From assembly GCF_958979055.1 (NCBI RefSeq), contig NC_084896.1, positions 27,837,501 through 27,901,500 of the forward strand: a stretch of 64,000 nucleotides of DNA, in the 5' to 3' direction. Both the position numbers and the translations under genes were made by a program. Shown here one piece after another: positions 22,974 to 33,764 of this stretch; positions within the stretch are counted from its first letter, which is position 1; each line of letters begins with the position of its first letter. The notes beneath the pieces are model-generated. The model did not search any database and was not told the origin of the DNA. It saw only the letters and a list, made by a program, of their open reading frames with translations. The stretch comes from Alnus glutinosa. Its lineage: Eukaryota > Streptophyta > Magnoliopsida > Fagales > Betulaceae.

Positions 22974-23485
22974 GGTTAAATGAGAAACAAAAATATTTTA
23001 GTCTCAACAGTCAACAATATATGGCAAAGTTCGAACAAATTTCGCGAAAATCAAAACATTATTGAGACATCATGTATGACAAAGACCTATAACTCTAAAC
23101 CCACTCATTAATAAGTATATGAGAAAATATGATATCCTATAAAATGTCAAACGCTGGCAAATGTTCTTTATTTGCTAAAAATAGGTATAAGTCATTCATC
23201 CATTGTGCTTAATTACTGCGTCTGGTAATATGTTTGTCTGTTTGTCTTTCTTTTTTCTTTTTTTCTTTTTTATTAAGAACTCTTATTTTTTACACAATCA
23301 CGAATCCAACACGAAATTAGCGGGTTGGAGTTTAGAAGTCTGAACCGTTTAATTAAATGAGTAGGGTTATAATTAACCTATATAGTCTTATACTTATACA
23401 TCGACACAACCCGAACCTAACACACGAACACAAATTGTCACCCGTAGGACTCTTAACGTCTTTCAATTCTTATTCAAGCAACCCC

Positions 23486-23560
23486 AAGAGGTAGTTCAAT
23501 CGATTAGGAACTACGCCTCATAAAGCACAGATGCCACTAATTCAAGTCTCCCCTTCCTCT
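23486..23560 (+). mobile_element. tRNA-derived SINE head
   Basis: GAGGTAGTTCAATCGATTAGG resembles a pol III A box and AATTCAAGTCTCCCC a B box, about 30 bp apart, in a tRNA-like layout. The copy in block 5 (36774-36845) is closer to consensus (GGGGTAGCTCAATCAATTAGG; TTCGAGTCTCCCC). A (TA)n run follows about 30 bp later. Confidence 0.6.
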
Positions 23561-23578
23561 TCCCCTTGGAACCAATTA

Positions 23579-23618
<40 letters not shown>

Positions 23619-23630
23619 TAATATATGATA

Positions 23631-24350
23631 AATGGGTGTGAAAAGTAACAATATTATTATTATTTTCAATTATTAATTATTTGCAATTTGACCTGAAACT
23701 TGCACTTTTATTTTTGAATAAGGATCAACGGCAATTATTTGCTCGAATTGCTAGCAATTTGTGAAGGTAATGTGAAAGAGCTTATATGAAACCCACTTGT
23801 TTAGATAGGTAACTAAAGAATCCAAAATTTGTATAGACAAATAATTCCTATATAAACTCTTTCGCATTATTTGCCAAAATTGCTACTTGGAGAAGTAAAT
23901 TGCTGTTAATCTTTTATTTTTCATCGGTAAAGAAGAAACCGCCACTTTAATCAACGGCCTCAAAAGTTGACACATCTCTAAAACCGCTAAAGGCACTGAG
24001 GCTCTTCCAGGCCGTGTGGCATGTCCCCGAGATTCATATACACAAAACCTGAAACGCTAAAATGAGCTTTAGAATTGACCAACGGATACACGTTATAATA
24101 CGCAGCGTTTCTTTCCCCTAGGCCATTAGTGTAACTCCGTACCAGGTCTCTCCCAAGTTTTCCAGATCAATCTGAAGAAGAAATAAACGCAACAGAAAAA
24201 GGCCTCAAACTTCATAGGTCATAGGCGTTTCTATTTGGTAATGTTCCACAAAACCAGAACTCTATATGTCTCCCAAGTATTACACACTTTGATTTTTTAT
24301 GTGTTTTTACTTGAACACCAATTGTTTGTTAGTTTGTCTGAATAAAGACC
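23631..24350 (+). repeat. Third copy of the MAIN-LIKE upstream region
   Basis: The sequence matches 45589-46300 and 51855-52570 (TTTGAATAAGGATCAACGGC, AAGAAGAAACCGCCACTTTA, GGTAATGTTCCACAAAACCA, TTGTCTGAATAAAGAC). The two others continue into a MAIN-LIKE first exon, whereas this one is cut after GAATAAAGAC and joins a retroelement. Confidence 0.85.
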
Positions 24351-26207
24351 AGATGTCATGTTCGCTGCCTTCGCCTTCATCAAGGATATCTTCCAGGAGA
24401 ATGGTTGGCTAAGCCTGTTCAACTCCATCAAAGTCTTTCCTAGACTTGTGCGAGAATTTTACATGAATATGAAGATTGTTCAGACTGCGTGGCACTATTC
24501 AGATCTTGAGACAAAGGTTTGCGGCACAGAGATCAGGATTGACCCTGCTCTTATCAGCTCATTGACAAGTATCCCTCTATCTCCTGCTCTTGGGATTCCT
24601 TTCCCAGATTCTGTGGATCCCTCATCCTAGGAAGACTTAAGGACATATTTTGATCCTCAAGGAGAACAAGTGTGTCTGAAGACATGAAGTCCAATGCCCA
24701 GCTCCAGAGGTTCCAAGAACCTGATGAGCCAGTTCCCCCAGCTGCCGCAGAGCCTTCAGCTGCTTCCTCTTCACACTCTGTGCCTCCTAGTGATGCAGTC
24801 ATGGGTATGCTCACTCAAATTACTGATCAGCTGCAGTCCATGAACACCCAGATGACTGAGGGGTTTCGGTCTATGGATTACCGATTTCAGGCAATGGACA
24901 CCCGGATGATTGAGGGGTTTCAGTCCGTGGATGACCGGTTTCAGGGGTTAGAGGCTAAAGTGGCGCAGATCCAGATCAATGTATGGAACACTCTCTGTTA
25001 TATGATAACAGAGGACCAGCGGGATCAAGTGCCTTGATGACACATGTTTATTTTGATCGGTTGTTTCTTTTGCTAAACAATTTTATTTTGGGCTATATTT
25101 TCTGAACACTGCTACATTCAGATATTTAGGGATGTTTGTTATTTTTCTGTGGTTTTTAATACTCTATTTACCATTTTTCCTTTTGAGACAAAAAGGGGGA
25201 AAGTATTTTTTTTATTTTTGGTATAAGTCGTTTTTGTCCCAGAATGGCCAAAGGGAGAGTTTGTTGGTTTATTTTAATTGGCAGCATTATGTTGACAAAA
25301 AACGCTTCCAAATCAAGGATACCATATTTCCAGAAGAATTACTGCATAATTCAAGAATTGGAAGGGTTGAACAAGGCAATATATGCACAGAATATCACTA
25401 AAAATGAAGGGTCCTGATGAAGGAAATATTCTGGAGACTTTATAGCTCAGTAAAGTCGGTTTTCCCTGCAAACCGTCCGAATGGCCAAAAAAAGTGGCCG
25501 AATGCCAGCCATAGAAAGTCGGAGTTTGATACCCGTTCAAACGGCCCAGCGAACGCAAACCACCAAGATCATCTGTTTGCAAGGATGTCCGGACGCAGAA
25601 GTGAAGTTTGGGGACGAAGAAGCCTTTTGTGCAACCATCTGAACGCGCTTCAGCAATTTTATGAAGACGTAGTTGCAAAGTCCAGACGCCAGAAGTTATG
25701 TCCGGACGCCACCTATGGAAATCCAAATTTGTGTAAAATTAAGATTTTTGAAGCCTATTTAAATGGGCTTCTAGGCATTGTTTCTATAAGAATTTTCAGT
25801 GTACTAAGAGAAAGATTTTAGGTAGAGATTGTTAGATGTGCTAATTCTCTTATAGTTTGTGTCATAACCGTTCAACCGTTTTGAACTAGAAAGGAGCTCT
25901 AGTTAAAGGGATCTATTGAAGAACTCTTCAGACAGGAGTCTGGTAGAGAGGCGCTCAAGTATAGGTACTTGTCAGAGTTTAAGGTAAGACTACTGTAAAG
26001 GTATTGTGAGTACTACTATCTTGTAACTAGCTATTTCTTCTGTTAATAGATTTCCTAGGTTTGGCTGCCCCGAAGTGGTTTTTCTCTTTGGTGCAAAGAG
26101 TTTCCACTTTGTAACCAAAAATATCTATGTCTATCTCTTTACTGTTTTTATATTTTGGTTACATGTTTGGTTGCGGTTGATTATTTTGAAGTCATTATTA
26201 TTTTTCA
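24351..26207 (+). mobile_element. LTR retroelement 3' part with plant-transposon-protein domain (fossil)
   Basis: The internal region (24358-25040) encodes VREFYMNMKIVQTAWHYSD and GTEIRIDPALISSLTSIPLS, the domain often annotated as putative plant transposon protein, followed by a heptad-like repeat region (M-TEGF-SMD-RFQ). A purine-rich tract precedes an LTR at 25262-26207 (TGTTGGTTTATTTT to TTTTTCA), which is related to the solo LTR at 27703-28748. The element is broken (several disruptions) and its 5' end is missing. Confidence 0.72.
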
Positions 26208-26531
26208 GATATGATTTTTAGGCCCGGCCAAGGTTGCCAGTACATCACCCTTGCCATCTCTAATTATAACACCGATACCCATCTTTTTCTTAGTTTTATC
26301 CACAACTGCATCCCAATTGACACTGACAAACTCATCCATAAGGGCTTTCCAACATAACTCTCTTTTCTCTGCTACTATTCCTGGGAATTTTTGAGAATTT
26401 GCATATTTAAAAGCCGTCAATAAATTATAAGCATTGCTTACCACTATATTATGTGGGCTATTTGGTTTCCTATGGACCACTGCATTTCGTCGAAGCCATA
26501 GGTTTCGTGCCACAACCCCTACTAGCTCCAT
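26208..26531 (-). mobile_element. LINE (L1-type) RNase H fragment
   Basis: The minus strand encodes LVGVVARNLWLRRNAVVHRK and, further on, VNWDAVVDKTKKKMGIGVII then RDGKGDVLATLAGPK, the start of the RNase H domain that follows the zinc-knuckle region in plant L1 ORF2. The RNase H text ends at the LTR boundary at 26207. Only about 108 codons remain. Confidence 0.85.
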
Positions 26532-26619
26532 ATCATCATTATCCAGAGATCATTAAAGCTCCTCAATAATAAAAGCAAAATCTTCATTTACAATACTAAC
26601 ATGACATTTTTGTCACGCC

Positions 26620-26830
26620 AATCAAAAAATGTAAGTTTTCTACTTTATTAGAAAATTAAATATAAAAAATACAAAACAATTCAAAAAATACAAAACAATT
26701 CAAAAAATATATATATCGAAAAGGGTGGCGTCCACCCAACGTCGAAGGCACACCTTAATTAAAGAGTGGCTCGCGGCCACACCCCATAAGAAGTCGAATA
26801 AAAAATATAATTATTATAACCAATTGTGTA
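26620..26830. other. MULE-like GC-rich remnant
   Basis: AGGGTGGCGTCCACCC and GTGGCTCGCGGCCACACCCC resemble the GC-rich core words of the elements at 9935 and 48799, beside a short AT-rich tandem repeat (CAAAACAATTCAAAAAATA). No boundaries found. Confidence 0.4.
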
Positions 26831-26929
26831 GAAGTTATAAGTATATGCATAAAAAATGCAACTACACAAATCGAATAGGAAGCATGCTAATATTTATTAT
26901 ATGATAATTCTTCCAAAACCCAATGGGTC

Positions 26930-27455
26930 GAATCAAGAGACATGATTAATTTTAACCAAAATGTTGCTTAAAAGCTATAGAATTAAAGTCACCCATTCGA
27001 AAACAGCTCTTGGTTCAAACGAAAACTTTCTATTTGAGGGTATTAAAAAAAAACACTTTGAAAGATCAGTAAAACAATGTTTAAACTAAGATATCTCTAT
27101 TTAAATTAATGCAATGACGTACATGTTCATGAATCTTCAAATATCTTTGGTAGATTAATATTAAGGCTTATTTTATTTGTTTATTCGTTTTCCTTATAAG
27201 GTTGCTATGAGGGAAAAGAACCTTTGTGGGTATAAAACGATGTTTAGATCGACTAAACAATCTTTATTTTTTTAAAAATCTCCATCGGCCCAACCTACGA
27301 AAAAATAAATGATTCTATGGAAAAATCAAATGGCTATTAGCCTATTCACACCAGTATAATGTGATTATGATGTGAAAAATAACATTTTTCTTTTGATAAT
27401 GAAAGACCTTCAATTTTTGTCGCATGGCAAAATGTTTTTCCATGGAATTCTTAAA
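26930..27455 (+). pseudogene. Peptide gene scar (copy 6): promoter joined to 3' flank
   Basis: The conserved promoter (GGGAAAAGAACCTTTGTGGG then TATAAAACG at 27231) is followed at about 27300 directly by sequence that in intact copies lies after exon 2 (AAAAAATAAATG, ATGGAAAAATCAAATGGCTA, CCTTCAATTTTTGTC, CCATGGAATTCTTAAATG). Both coding exons and the intron are deleted. Confidence 0.7.
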
Positions 27456-27587
27456 TGGTGAATCTCAACCCCCTTTCCCCAACCGGGAAATAGTAGGGGG
27501 CCAAGCAAAGAGGGCAATGGTGGGTGGATCTCCACCCAATCACGGGCCCTTCTCTTTTTCTTTTTTTCTTTTTGGCATAAATGAAAT

Positions 27588-27702
27588 CATTTTTTTTTTA
27601 ACGAAAGATATGAGTATTTCATTGATCAAAGATCACAAGCATAAAGTTCATACATCAGAAAGTATAAAACTCTATAAAATCATAGCCACATGCTATGAGA
27701 TT
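27588..27702 (-). mobile_element. LINE 3'-end fragment
   Basis: A poly(T) start followed by AACGAAAGATATGAGTATTTC and ATTGATCAAAGATCACAAGC is typical of an antisense plant LINE 3' terminus. It is interrupted by the solo LTR that follows. Confidence 0.5.
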
Positions 27703-28748
27703 TGTTGGTTTATTTTGTTTTGCTGTATTTTGTTGACAAAAACACTGTCATATCAAGGATACCGTAATTCCAGAAGACCGGCAGAAGATTTATTGCATAA
27801 ATATTAATCAAGATTGGAAAGGGTTGAACAAGGCAATATCTGCATGGAATATCACTAAGAAGGCAATGTTCTGATCAATGAAAGATTCTAGAAGACTTTA
27901 TAGCTCAGGAAGTCGATTTCTCCTGAAGATTGTCCCAACGGCTAGAAGCAGCGTCCGAACGCAGTCACAGAAAGTCAGAGTTCGATTCCTGTCCGAACGG
28001 CCCAACGAACGAGAACCACACAGAGCTCCTATTCACAACCTATCTAGACGGCCCAGCGGACGCGAACCACCGAAAGCACTTGTTTGCAAGGATGTCCGGA
28101 TACAAAAGTAAAGACTGCGAACAAAGAAGATTTTCCCTGCAACTGTCTGGACGCTAGGTCAAAGCGTCCAAACGCCCTTCAGCAAAACATAGGATTTGTT
28201 GTTGCCCATCCAGATGCATGATGACCTGTCCTGGCGCCGCCTATAGAAATCCAAATTTGTGTAGAATTAGGATTTCTGAAGTCTATTTAAAGGGGCTTCT
28301 AGGCAATGTTTCTTTAAGGATTCTAAATAGAATTCCAGTGTGCTAAGAGAATAGAGTTTAGGTAGAAATTTTTTTATGCACTATTTCTCTTAGAGTATTT
28401 GTGTTGTAACTGTTCAACTGTTTAAAGCCTAACTAGAGAGGAGCTCTAGTTAAAGAGATCAATTGAAGAACTCTTTAGACAGGGGTCTGATAGAGAGGCG
28501 CTCAAGTATAGGTATTTGTGAGAGTTCAAGGTACAACTACTGAAAGGGTGTTATGAGTACTACTATCTTGTAACTAGTTATGTCTTGTCAATTGATTTCT
28601 TGGGTTTGGCTGCCCCAAAGTGGTTTTTCTCGTTGGTATAAATTGAGTTTGCACTTCATAACCAAAATATGTGTCTATCTCTTTGCTGCTTTTATATTTT
28701 GGTTACATGCTTGGTTGTGGTTGATTATTTATGAGTCTTTATTTTTCA
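27703..28748 (+). mobile_element. Solo LTR, 5-bp TSD
   Basis: The 1046-bp sequence starts TGTTGGTTTATTTTG and ends TCTTTATTTTTCA, and is flanked exactly by AGATT (27698-27702 and 28749-28753). It is related along its length to the LTR at 25262-26207 (shared AAGGGTTGAACAAGGCAATA, GACTTTATAGCTCAG, TATTTTGGTTACATG). No internal region is attached, so it is a solo LTR left by recombination. Confidence 0.92.
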
Positions 28749-28820
28749 AGATTACAAAGTCATAGATACAAACAAAATTCTAACAATAAAATGATATTTG
28801 TGACTTTCATCTTCCGCTAA

Positions 28821-29491
28821 CCGAGAGTGGGCTCGATATATTTAGGGGCCCAAGGCGAGAATTTTAAACGATGATTTTTTATATTTAAATATTAAATAAT
28901 ATAATTTATTTAATTTTTGTATTATATTTTAATTTAAAAATTATTTTTATCTCCTTTAAGATTCAATGTTATATTGCTCATAGCAAATCTATATAATTTT
29001 TCTTAATCTGAACTCCTTTGGAATAATTTTTAGTCAATTTTTAATAAAATATTGCAAAGAACATTTAATTTCATTAAATGTAAATGGTGTTAATTATTAA
29101 AGTCTACATCATGTTAAAACATGACCATGTATGAATAGACTGAAAATGTAATATACTGTGTCCAACTCCAAAATGGTGATCCACTACCGTTGAAGATCAC
29201 GTAGTCCCATTAGACCAAAATGGCCATTTATTTTCAGCCTATGATTAGGCTTTTTTTTCTTTTTTTTCTCAAACAAACTTGTCTTTAAGACCTTATTCAA
29301 ATGGGAAAAAAATAATAAAAAATAAATAAATAAATAAATAAAAAATAAAAAAAAAAGGTTTCAGATTATGATTAGCTTCTTTTTTTTTTTTTTTTTTTTT
29401 TTTTTTTCAAACGAACCTTTCTTTGGGGGCCTTATTCCACCTTGGGAGCCTTAGGAGACCGCCTAACTCGCTTAGTGGATGAGCCGGCGCT
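28821..29491. mobile_element. Non-autonomous hAT-like element
   Basis: Imperfect inverted termini (GAGTGGGCTCGATATATTTA against the inverse of GATGAGCCGGCGCT), with GGGGCCCAAGGCGAG near the left and CCTTGGGAGCC near the right. The flanks CCGCTAAC (28813-28820) and ACGCTAAC (29492-29499) agree at 7 of 8 positions, as expected for an 8-bp duplication. The interior has T-rich runs and (AAAT)n and no ORF. Confidence 0.7.
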
Positions 29492-30391
29492 ACGCTAACC
29501 CATGTACAAAAATAGTTAAAAAGCATATATGTTCCGAGTAAACTAGATCTAAGACAAGAGTAACCAAATATCCTAGAAAAATTTATTTAAACCGACTGTC
29601 TCACACCGAACTATTCAAGCCAAGAGAGATGATCCCTCACACCTGACTAATCTTATTCCCATAGATTGTCCATGAGGGCAGATCTATCGAGAAGAAAACT
29701 ATTATTCAAAGCAAAATCACAACCAGCAAACAGAAACAGCTGCTATGGAGGAGATGCACGGTACAACACGGAGGTAGATGAACGGATGCATAGGGAAGAT
29801 GTCAAAATTACTGATCTGGTTGGAGAACACCTACAAACAAAAGAAAAAACCAGACTGGGAGATGGATGGTAAGAGTGAGGAGTAGAAAGGGGAAGGGAGA
29901 GGAGGAATGAGCATTCAGATCTATTTTCTGAGAGTTTTTTCTCTAGGGCCGGCTGAGAGAGAAAAAGTGCTACCAATATAATTAAATGAAATCATTTTAG
30001 ACATTGAGAAATAATTATTCTAGTGGATGTATATGTTCCATGAAGCCTAGCAAGAGCTAATCAGTAGATTATTAGCAGTCTTACGAGTACACACCAATAA
30101 CAGTTACTAAATTATTTAATGATAACTCTCGCAAAAAACCTTTGAGTTATGCCAATTAAAAGTAACAAATTATTAATATGTGGCAACTTGCAAAAACCAA
30201 TGATCCAAGCTAGCTAAGAGACACAATTTTTTTTAAAAAAAAAATTACATAAAAGCTATCAATTTTTTCCAAAATAAAATTTTAAAACTAGCTAACTAAT
30301 ATTTAATTTTTATTTAAAAAAAAAAAAAAAAAAAAAAAAAACTCTTCGTTTTGAGTAAACTTTTTGTTTTAGGGAAAAGAACCTTTGTGAG

Positions 30392-30398
30392 TATAAAA
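30392..30398 (+). promoter_or_regulatory. TATA box of peptide gene copy 4
   Basis: TATAAAA in the conserved promoter segment. Confidence 0.65.
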
Positions 30399-30565
30399 GA
30401 GTACTGCTTAGACTAAGATATATATCTTTATTTTAAAAATCTTTATGATCAACCCATGCATAATAGAGGACTTAAGACCCTATAAATTGTGCATTAATGT
30501 TAATTAGTATTCAACTTTCATCCAAGTTATCCAACCAAAAATCTGAAGAGGGTATAAGTGAAAAT

Positions 30566-30894
30566 ATGGGTGGACCTTGTGTGAGAAGAAGTGTGTTGCT
30601 GATAATGATTTTGAATATTGTAGTACTTGTAGTGCAGGCTGATGATCCTCCCGCTCCCTATCTCCCTCCGCCCTCTTCCGTTTTAACTGTGCCTCAATTT
30701 CCCCCTCCCTTCTCTCAACAAGATGACTGGTATGACTGTTGGCGTAAGTGGCTCATGCGTTGCAAAAAAATCACAAGTCATTACAAGTTGACTACTAGAG
30801 ATCGTGAGTACAAACGTTGTGCGCGTCTCATAAGAAAACTCTGCAAAGTTCCCTAAGATCATATATCGTTCTGCTGTTAATTTGGTATGAAATT
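30566..30894 (+). pseudogene. Secreted Cys-rich peptide gene, copy 4 (exon 1 only)
   Basis: Exon 1 begins MGGPCVRRSVLLIMI with the same signal peptide and Pro-rich linker, then DCWRKWLMRCKKI and RCARLIRKLCKVP. A TAA follows KLCKVP (30854-30856), and the segment coding for VRFPSKA just before the donor is deleted; the donor context TTTG|GTATGA survives near 30888. No exon 2 exists before the block ends. A stable secreted product is unlikely, although a 97-aa ORF remains. Confidence 0.75.
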
Positions 30895-30899
30895 CTGAT

Positions 30900-30904
<5 letters not shown>

Positions 30905-30934
<30 letters not shown>
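30905..30934. repeat. (CT)n microsatellite
   Basis: About 15 CT units just inside the intron. Shorter CT runs occupy the same place in copies 1-3. Confidence 0.9.
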
Positions 30935-30939
<5 letters not shown>

Positions 30940-32273
30940 ATTTCATTTCATGGGATATGCAACTACCCTGCGGTCCATGCATAGATATACATAAGACTCG
31001 ACTCGTATATATAAGCTCATGTAACTTCATTTTTATTATTTTTTATAATATTATTTTAATTTTGTAATTAAAACATCTTAAGTAAAGAGAAATCATCTTC
31101 CTAATATAAAAAATATAGCTTGAATAAGTGTTATTATGAGTCTTGATGCAAATATATGAATATTTGTGCATATATGTGTGTGCATGTTTGTGTAAATGTG
31201 TATGTGTGTGCGCGCTCGCATAATGAATTTATATGCATATAAACTCGAGATTAAATTATATTTAAGATTCAAATTAATTTATTTAATTAACTTAAATGAT
31301 AAAATCTTAATAATAATTAGTAAGGATCTACGAAAAAATAAACAATCATGATATTTATTTTATATAATGAATGAATAAGTTAACTGAGTTTGTGAACAAG
31401 CTCGAGTTCGTTTAAAATAAATGAGCCAAACTTTAAGCAATTAATAATTGTAAATTAACAAAATTTTCTAAAAAAATATATATTTTAAAGCTCTAATATG
31501 TTGAAAATTTAGTCAATCATCTCTAATTAAGGCCTCTAATTAATAATTGTACAATAAAGATTTTTTTTTTTTGAAAAAAAAAAAAAGAAAACTATAATAT
31601 TATAAAAAGTTAATAAATAATCTCTAATTAAAGCTCTCAATTATGGTAAAAAAAATTAATTAATTAATTAATTCTACACTATTGAGACCTTTTAAAAATC
31701 TCTAGATATTAAAATGGAAATTTATTGATTCTAGATATGTAATCATTAAGGCATCCAAAGTCATAAAATTTTCTATGTATATAAATTCTTGGAAGAGCTA
31801 TTTCTCCACTCCTATTGAACTCCAACAACTTTTTTAAATAATCAAAACCATTGGATATATAGGAATGTCTACTTTTTTAAATCATTCTTTGAATGTCTAC
31901 TTGTTTACTTTTCCATTTTCACATTCATGAAAGTTCAACGTGCATAACTTTTTCCACGGTGTCTTTGTCAATTTCAATTAAATTGTCAGTAGAACATAGA
32001 AAGTCTTTGCCTCCAATGTGATCAAACGTCAATTTGAATTGAATGTTTAGTAAAATATGGAAAGTCTCAAAATAATAAATTCTGATTGTTTGCATTGTGC
32101 AAAATATATAGAATTGAATGCAGATCACTCTTCAATGTTCAACATTTTTTTTTTTTTTGCCTCATATACCAGTACAAATCATTCTTTATAACTTTCCAGT
32201 TTTTTCTTTATTTTTTCCTTCAACTCTTATTCTCTCATGTTCTTCAATCAAGTAATAAGTCATTCTATATCTA

Positions 32274-33229
32274 AGGCAGCTTTTCTCTTTTGGAAGCCGC
32301 CTCCTGTATTCTCTCTCTCTCAAAAACCCTAGCCTCTCTCTCGAGAAAACCCTAGCCTCCAGGTTTTCTCTTCAGTTCTTGGTTGAGGGAGGAGGGGGCT
32401 TGCCCCTCGACCCCCTATTTTGGTTTTCGTCTTTGTTTTTTGTTTTCTGCTTTTCTATTGTTGTTGTTTCAGCCCAGCACTGAACCGTGCGTTGTTGGCT
32501 TTCTTCTCTCTCTGTGGCGCTCTGTGAAACCCAGAGGTGAAGATATTTTTCTCTAATCCTTCTGAGGATTTCCATCTACTAGTGGATTGATCTGGATAAG
32601 GTGTCAAGCTCAGTTTTCTGACCATTTTTTGAAGCCAGATTTATGATTCTCTGTCAATCTCTGCATGTCACGCGCCCCCTAGGGTATTCTTTGTTGTCCT
32701 CCGCCTCTGTTGCAACTAGGGGTGTTTTCCTAAGCTGTATGTACACTAGAGTGTTGTGTTCACGTGCCAGCAAGTGCTCTTCTCTAGCCGGCACGTGATG
32801 GCTCTTATTCTCCTCCAGTTTGCAGTTGGTGGATCCCGGGAGTTTTTGATGGTTTTTCTGATGGAGAGGGGTCTTTTGGTGAGGGCGCGTGGTATACATG
32901 CGTCGTCTCCGGCGACTCCATGTGCTCTTTGCCGACCAGTGTTGTTTTGTTGGTGTTTTGGTTTTAGTTGTGTTTTGTTATTTACTCCACCAACCTACCT
33001 TGGTAGATTTTACATCCAACTATAATAGTTGTTTTTAGATCAAAACTTGTACTCTCTCATATGTAAAGAGAGGTCTTATTATTTGTCCATCTGCTAAGGC
33101 AGTTACTCCTCAAGTCAGGATTTAGTCCCACACTTTGTTTTTAGGAGTCATTGTACCTCTAATTACTGGGACTGGCACTTTGGGTCTCATATTATAATGA
33201 AGATTTTCCCTTGTTAAAAAAAAAAAAGG
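32274..33229 (+). mobile_element. Poly(A)-tailed retroposed insertion of unknown source
   Basis: The 956-bp insertion is flanked by an exact 17-bp duplication, AAGTCATTCTATATCTA (32257-32273 and 33230-33246), and ends in A12 plus GG. These are marks of LINE-machinery retroposition. The left end (AGGCAGC..., CAAAAACCCTAGCCTC) looks like an mRNA 5' region; only an 89-codon ORF (32756-33025) is present and it matches nothing I know. It may be a processed pseudogene, a long non-coding RNA copy or a non-autonomous LINE. Confidence 0.82.
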
Positions 33230-33491
33230 AAGTCATTCTATATCTACCAAGTAATACAAAGCGAGAAAATTGATTTTTAAATAAAAATATAATATTAATC
33301 TTAAAATTTATCTAATTAATATTTAAATATATATATTTAAAAAAAAAATCACTTAAACTTGTCGTTTTATGCCTCAAAATATATCGAACTAGCCCTAATA
33401 TGCCTATATTGTGGACGAGGGTCCTCATGTTTTTGAGATATTTTTAAGCACATTTTATTTCATGCATGGCTAGCTACAATTGTCAACATAA

Positions 33492-33540
33492 TTTTTCTCT
33501 TTCACATTATATTATTTTCTATTTTCTATTTATTTCTACA
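33492..33540 (+). mobile_element. TRIM LTR 3' fragment at block 4/5 junction
   Basis: TTTTCTCTTTCACATTATATTATTTTCTA...TTTATTTCTACA matches the end of the TRIM LTRs at 12022 and 19488 and is followed by the same ATAACTC target text. It is all that remains of the TRIM in block 5. Confidence 0.8.
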
Positions 33541-33726
33541 ATAACTCTCGCAAAAAACCATTGAGTCATGCCAATTAAAAGTAACAAATTATTTATATAT
33601 GACAACTTGCAAAAACCAATGATCCAAGCTAGCTAAGAGACACAATTTTTAAAAAAAAAAAGTTACTTAAAAGCTATCAATTTTTTCCAAAAAGTAATTT
33701 TTAAACAAGCTAACATTTTTTTTTGG

Positions 33727-33729
<3 letters not shown>

Positions 33730-33764
<35 letters not shown>

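Larger units (their letters stand above)
19489..23630 (+). repeat. Array block 3 (peptide copy 3 plus an orphan SDR exon)
   Basis: The block runs from the ATAACTCTTGC site after the TRIM through peptide copy 3 and on into sequence nearly identical to 34300-36390, 36735-36840 and 40785-40840, i.e. the 3' end and last intron of the SDR gene. It stops at the microhomology junction 23625-23630. Conservation with block 5 in 22.4-23.5 kb is very high over long runs, so this duplication is much younger than that of blocks 1 and 2. Confidence 0.85.
29700..33490 (+). repeat. Array block 4 (broken peptide copy 4)
   Basis: Landmarks match block 1 from ATTATTCAAAGCAAAATC onward; the TRIM site is empty (GATAACTCTCGC near 30121). 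The block ends in the intron's 3' part (ACAATTGTCAACATAAT, about 33476-33491), where it meets a TRIM LTR piece, so exon 2 is missing. Confidence 0.85.

Noticed and set aside
22795-22983. Plus-strand 62-aa ORF (and its partner at 35735-35923)
   Set aside because: The minus strand carries the SDR terminal exon; the plus reading matches nothing.
32756-33025. 89-aa ORF in the retroposed insertion
   Set aside because: No similarity recognised and no supporting features; left as part of the insertion.
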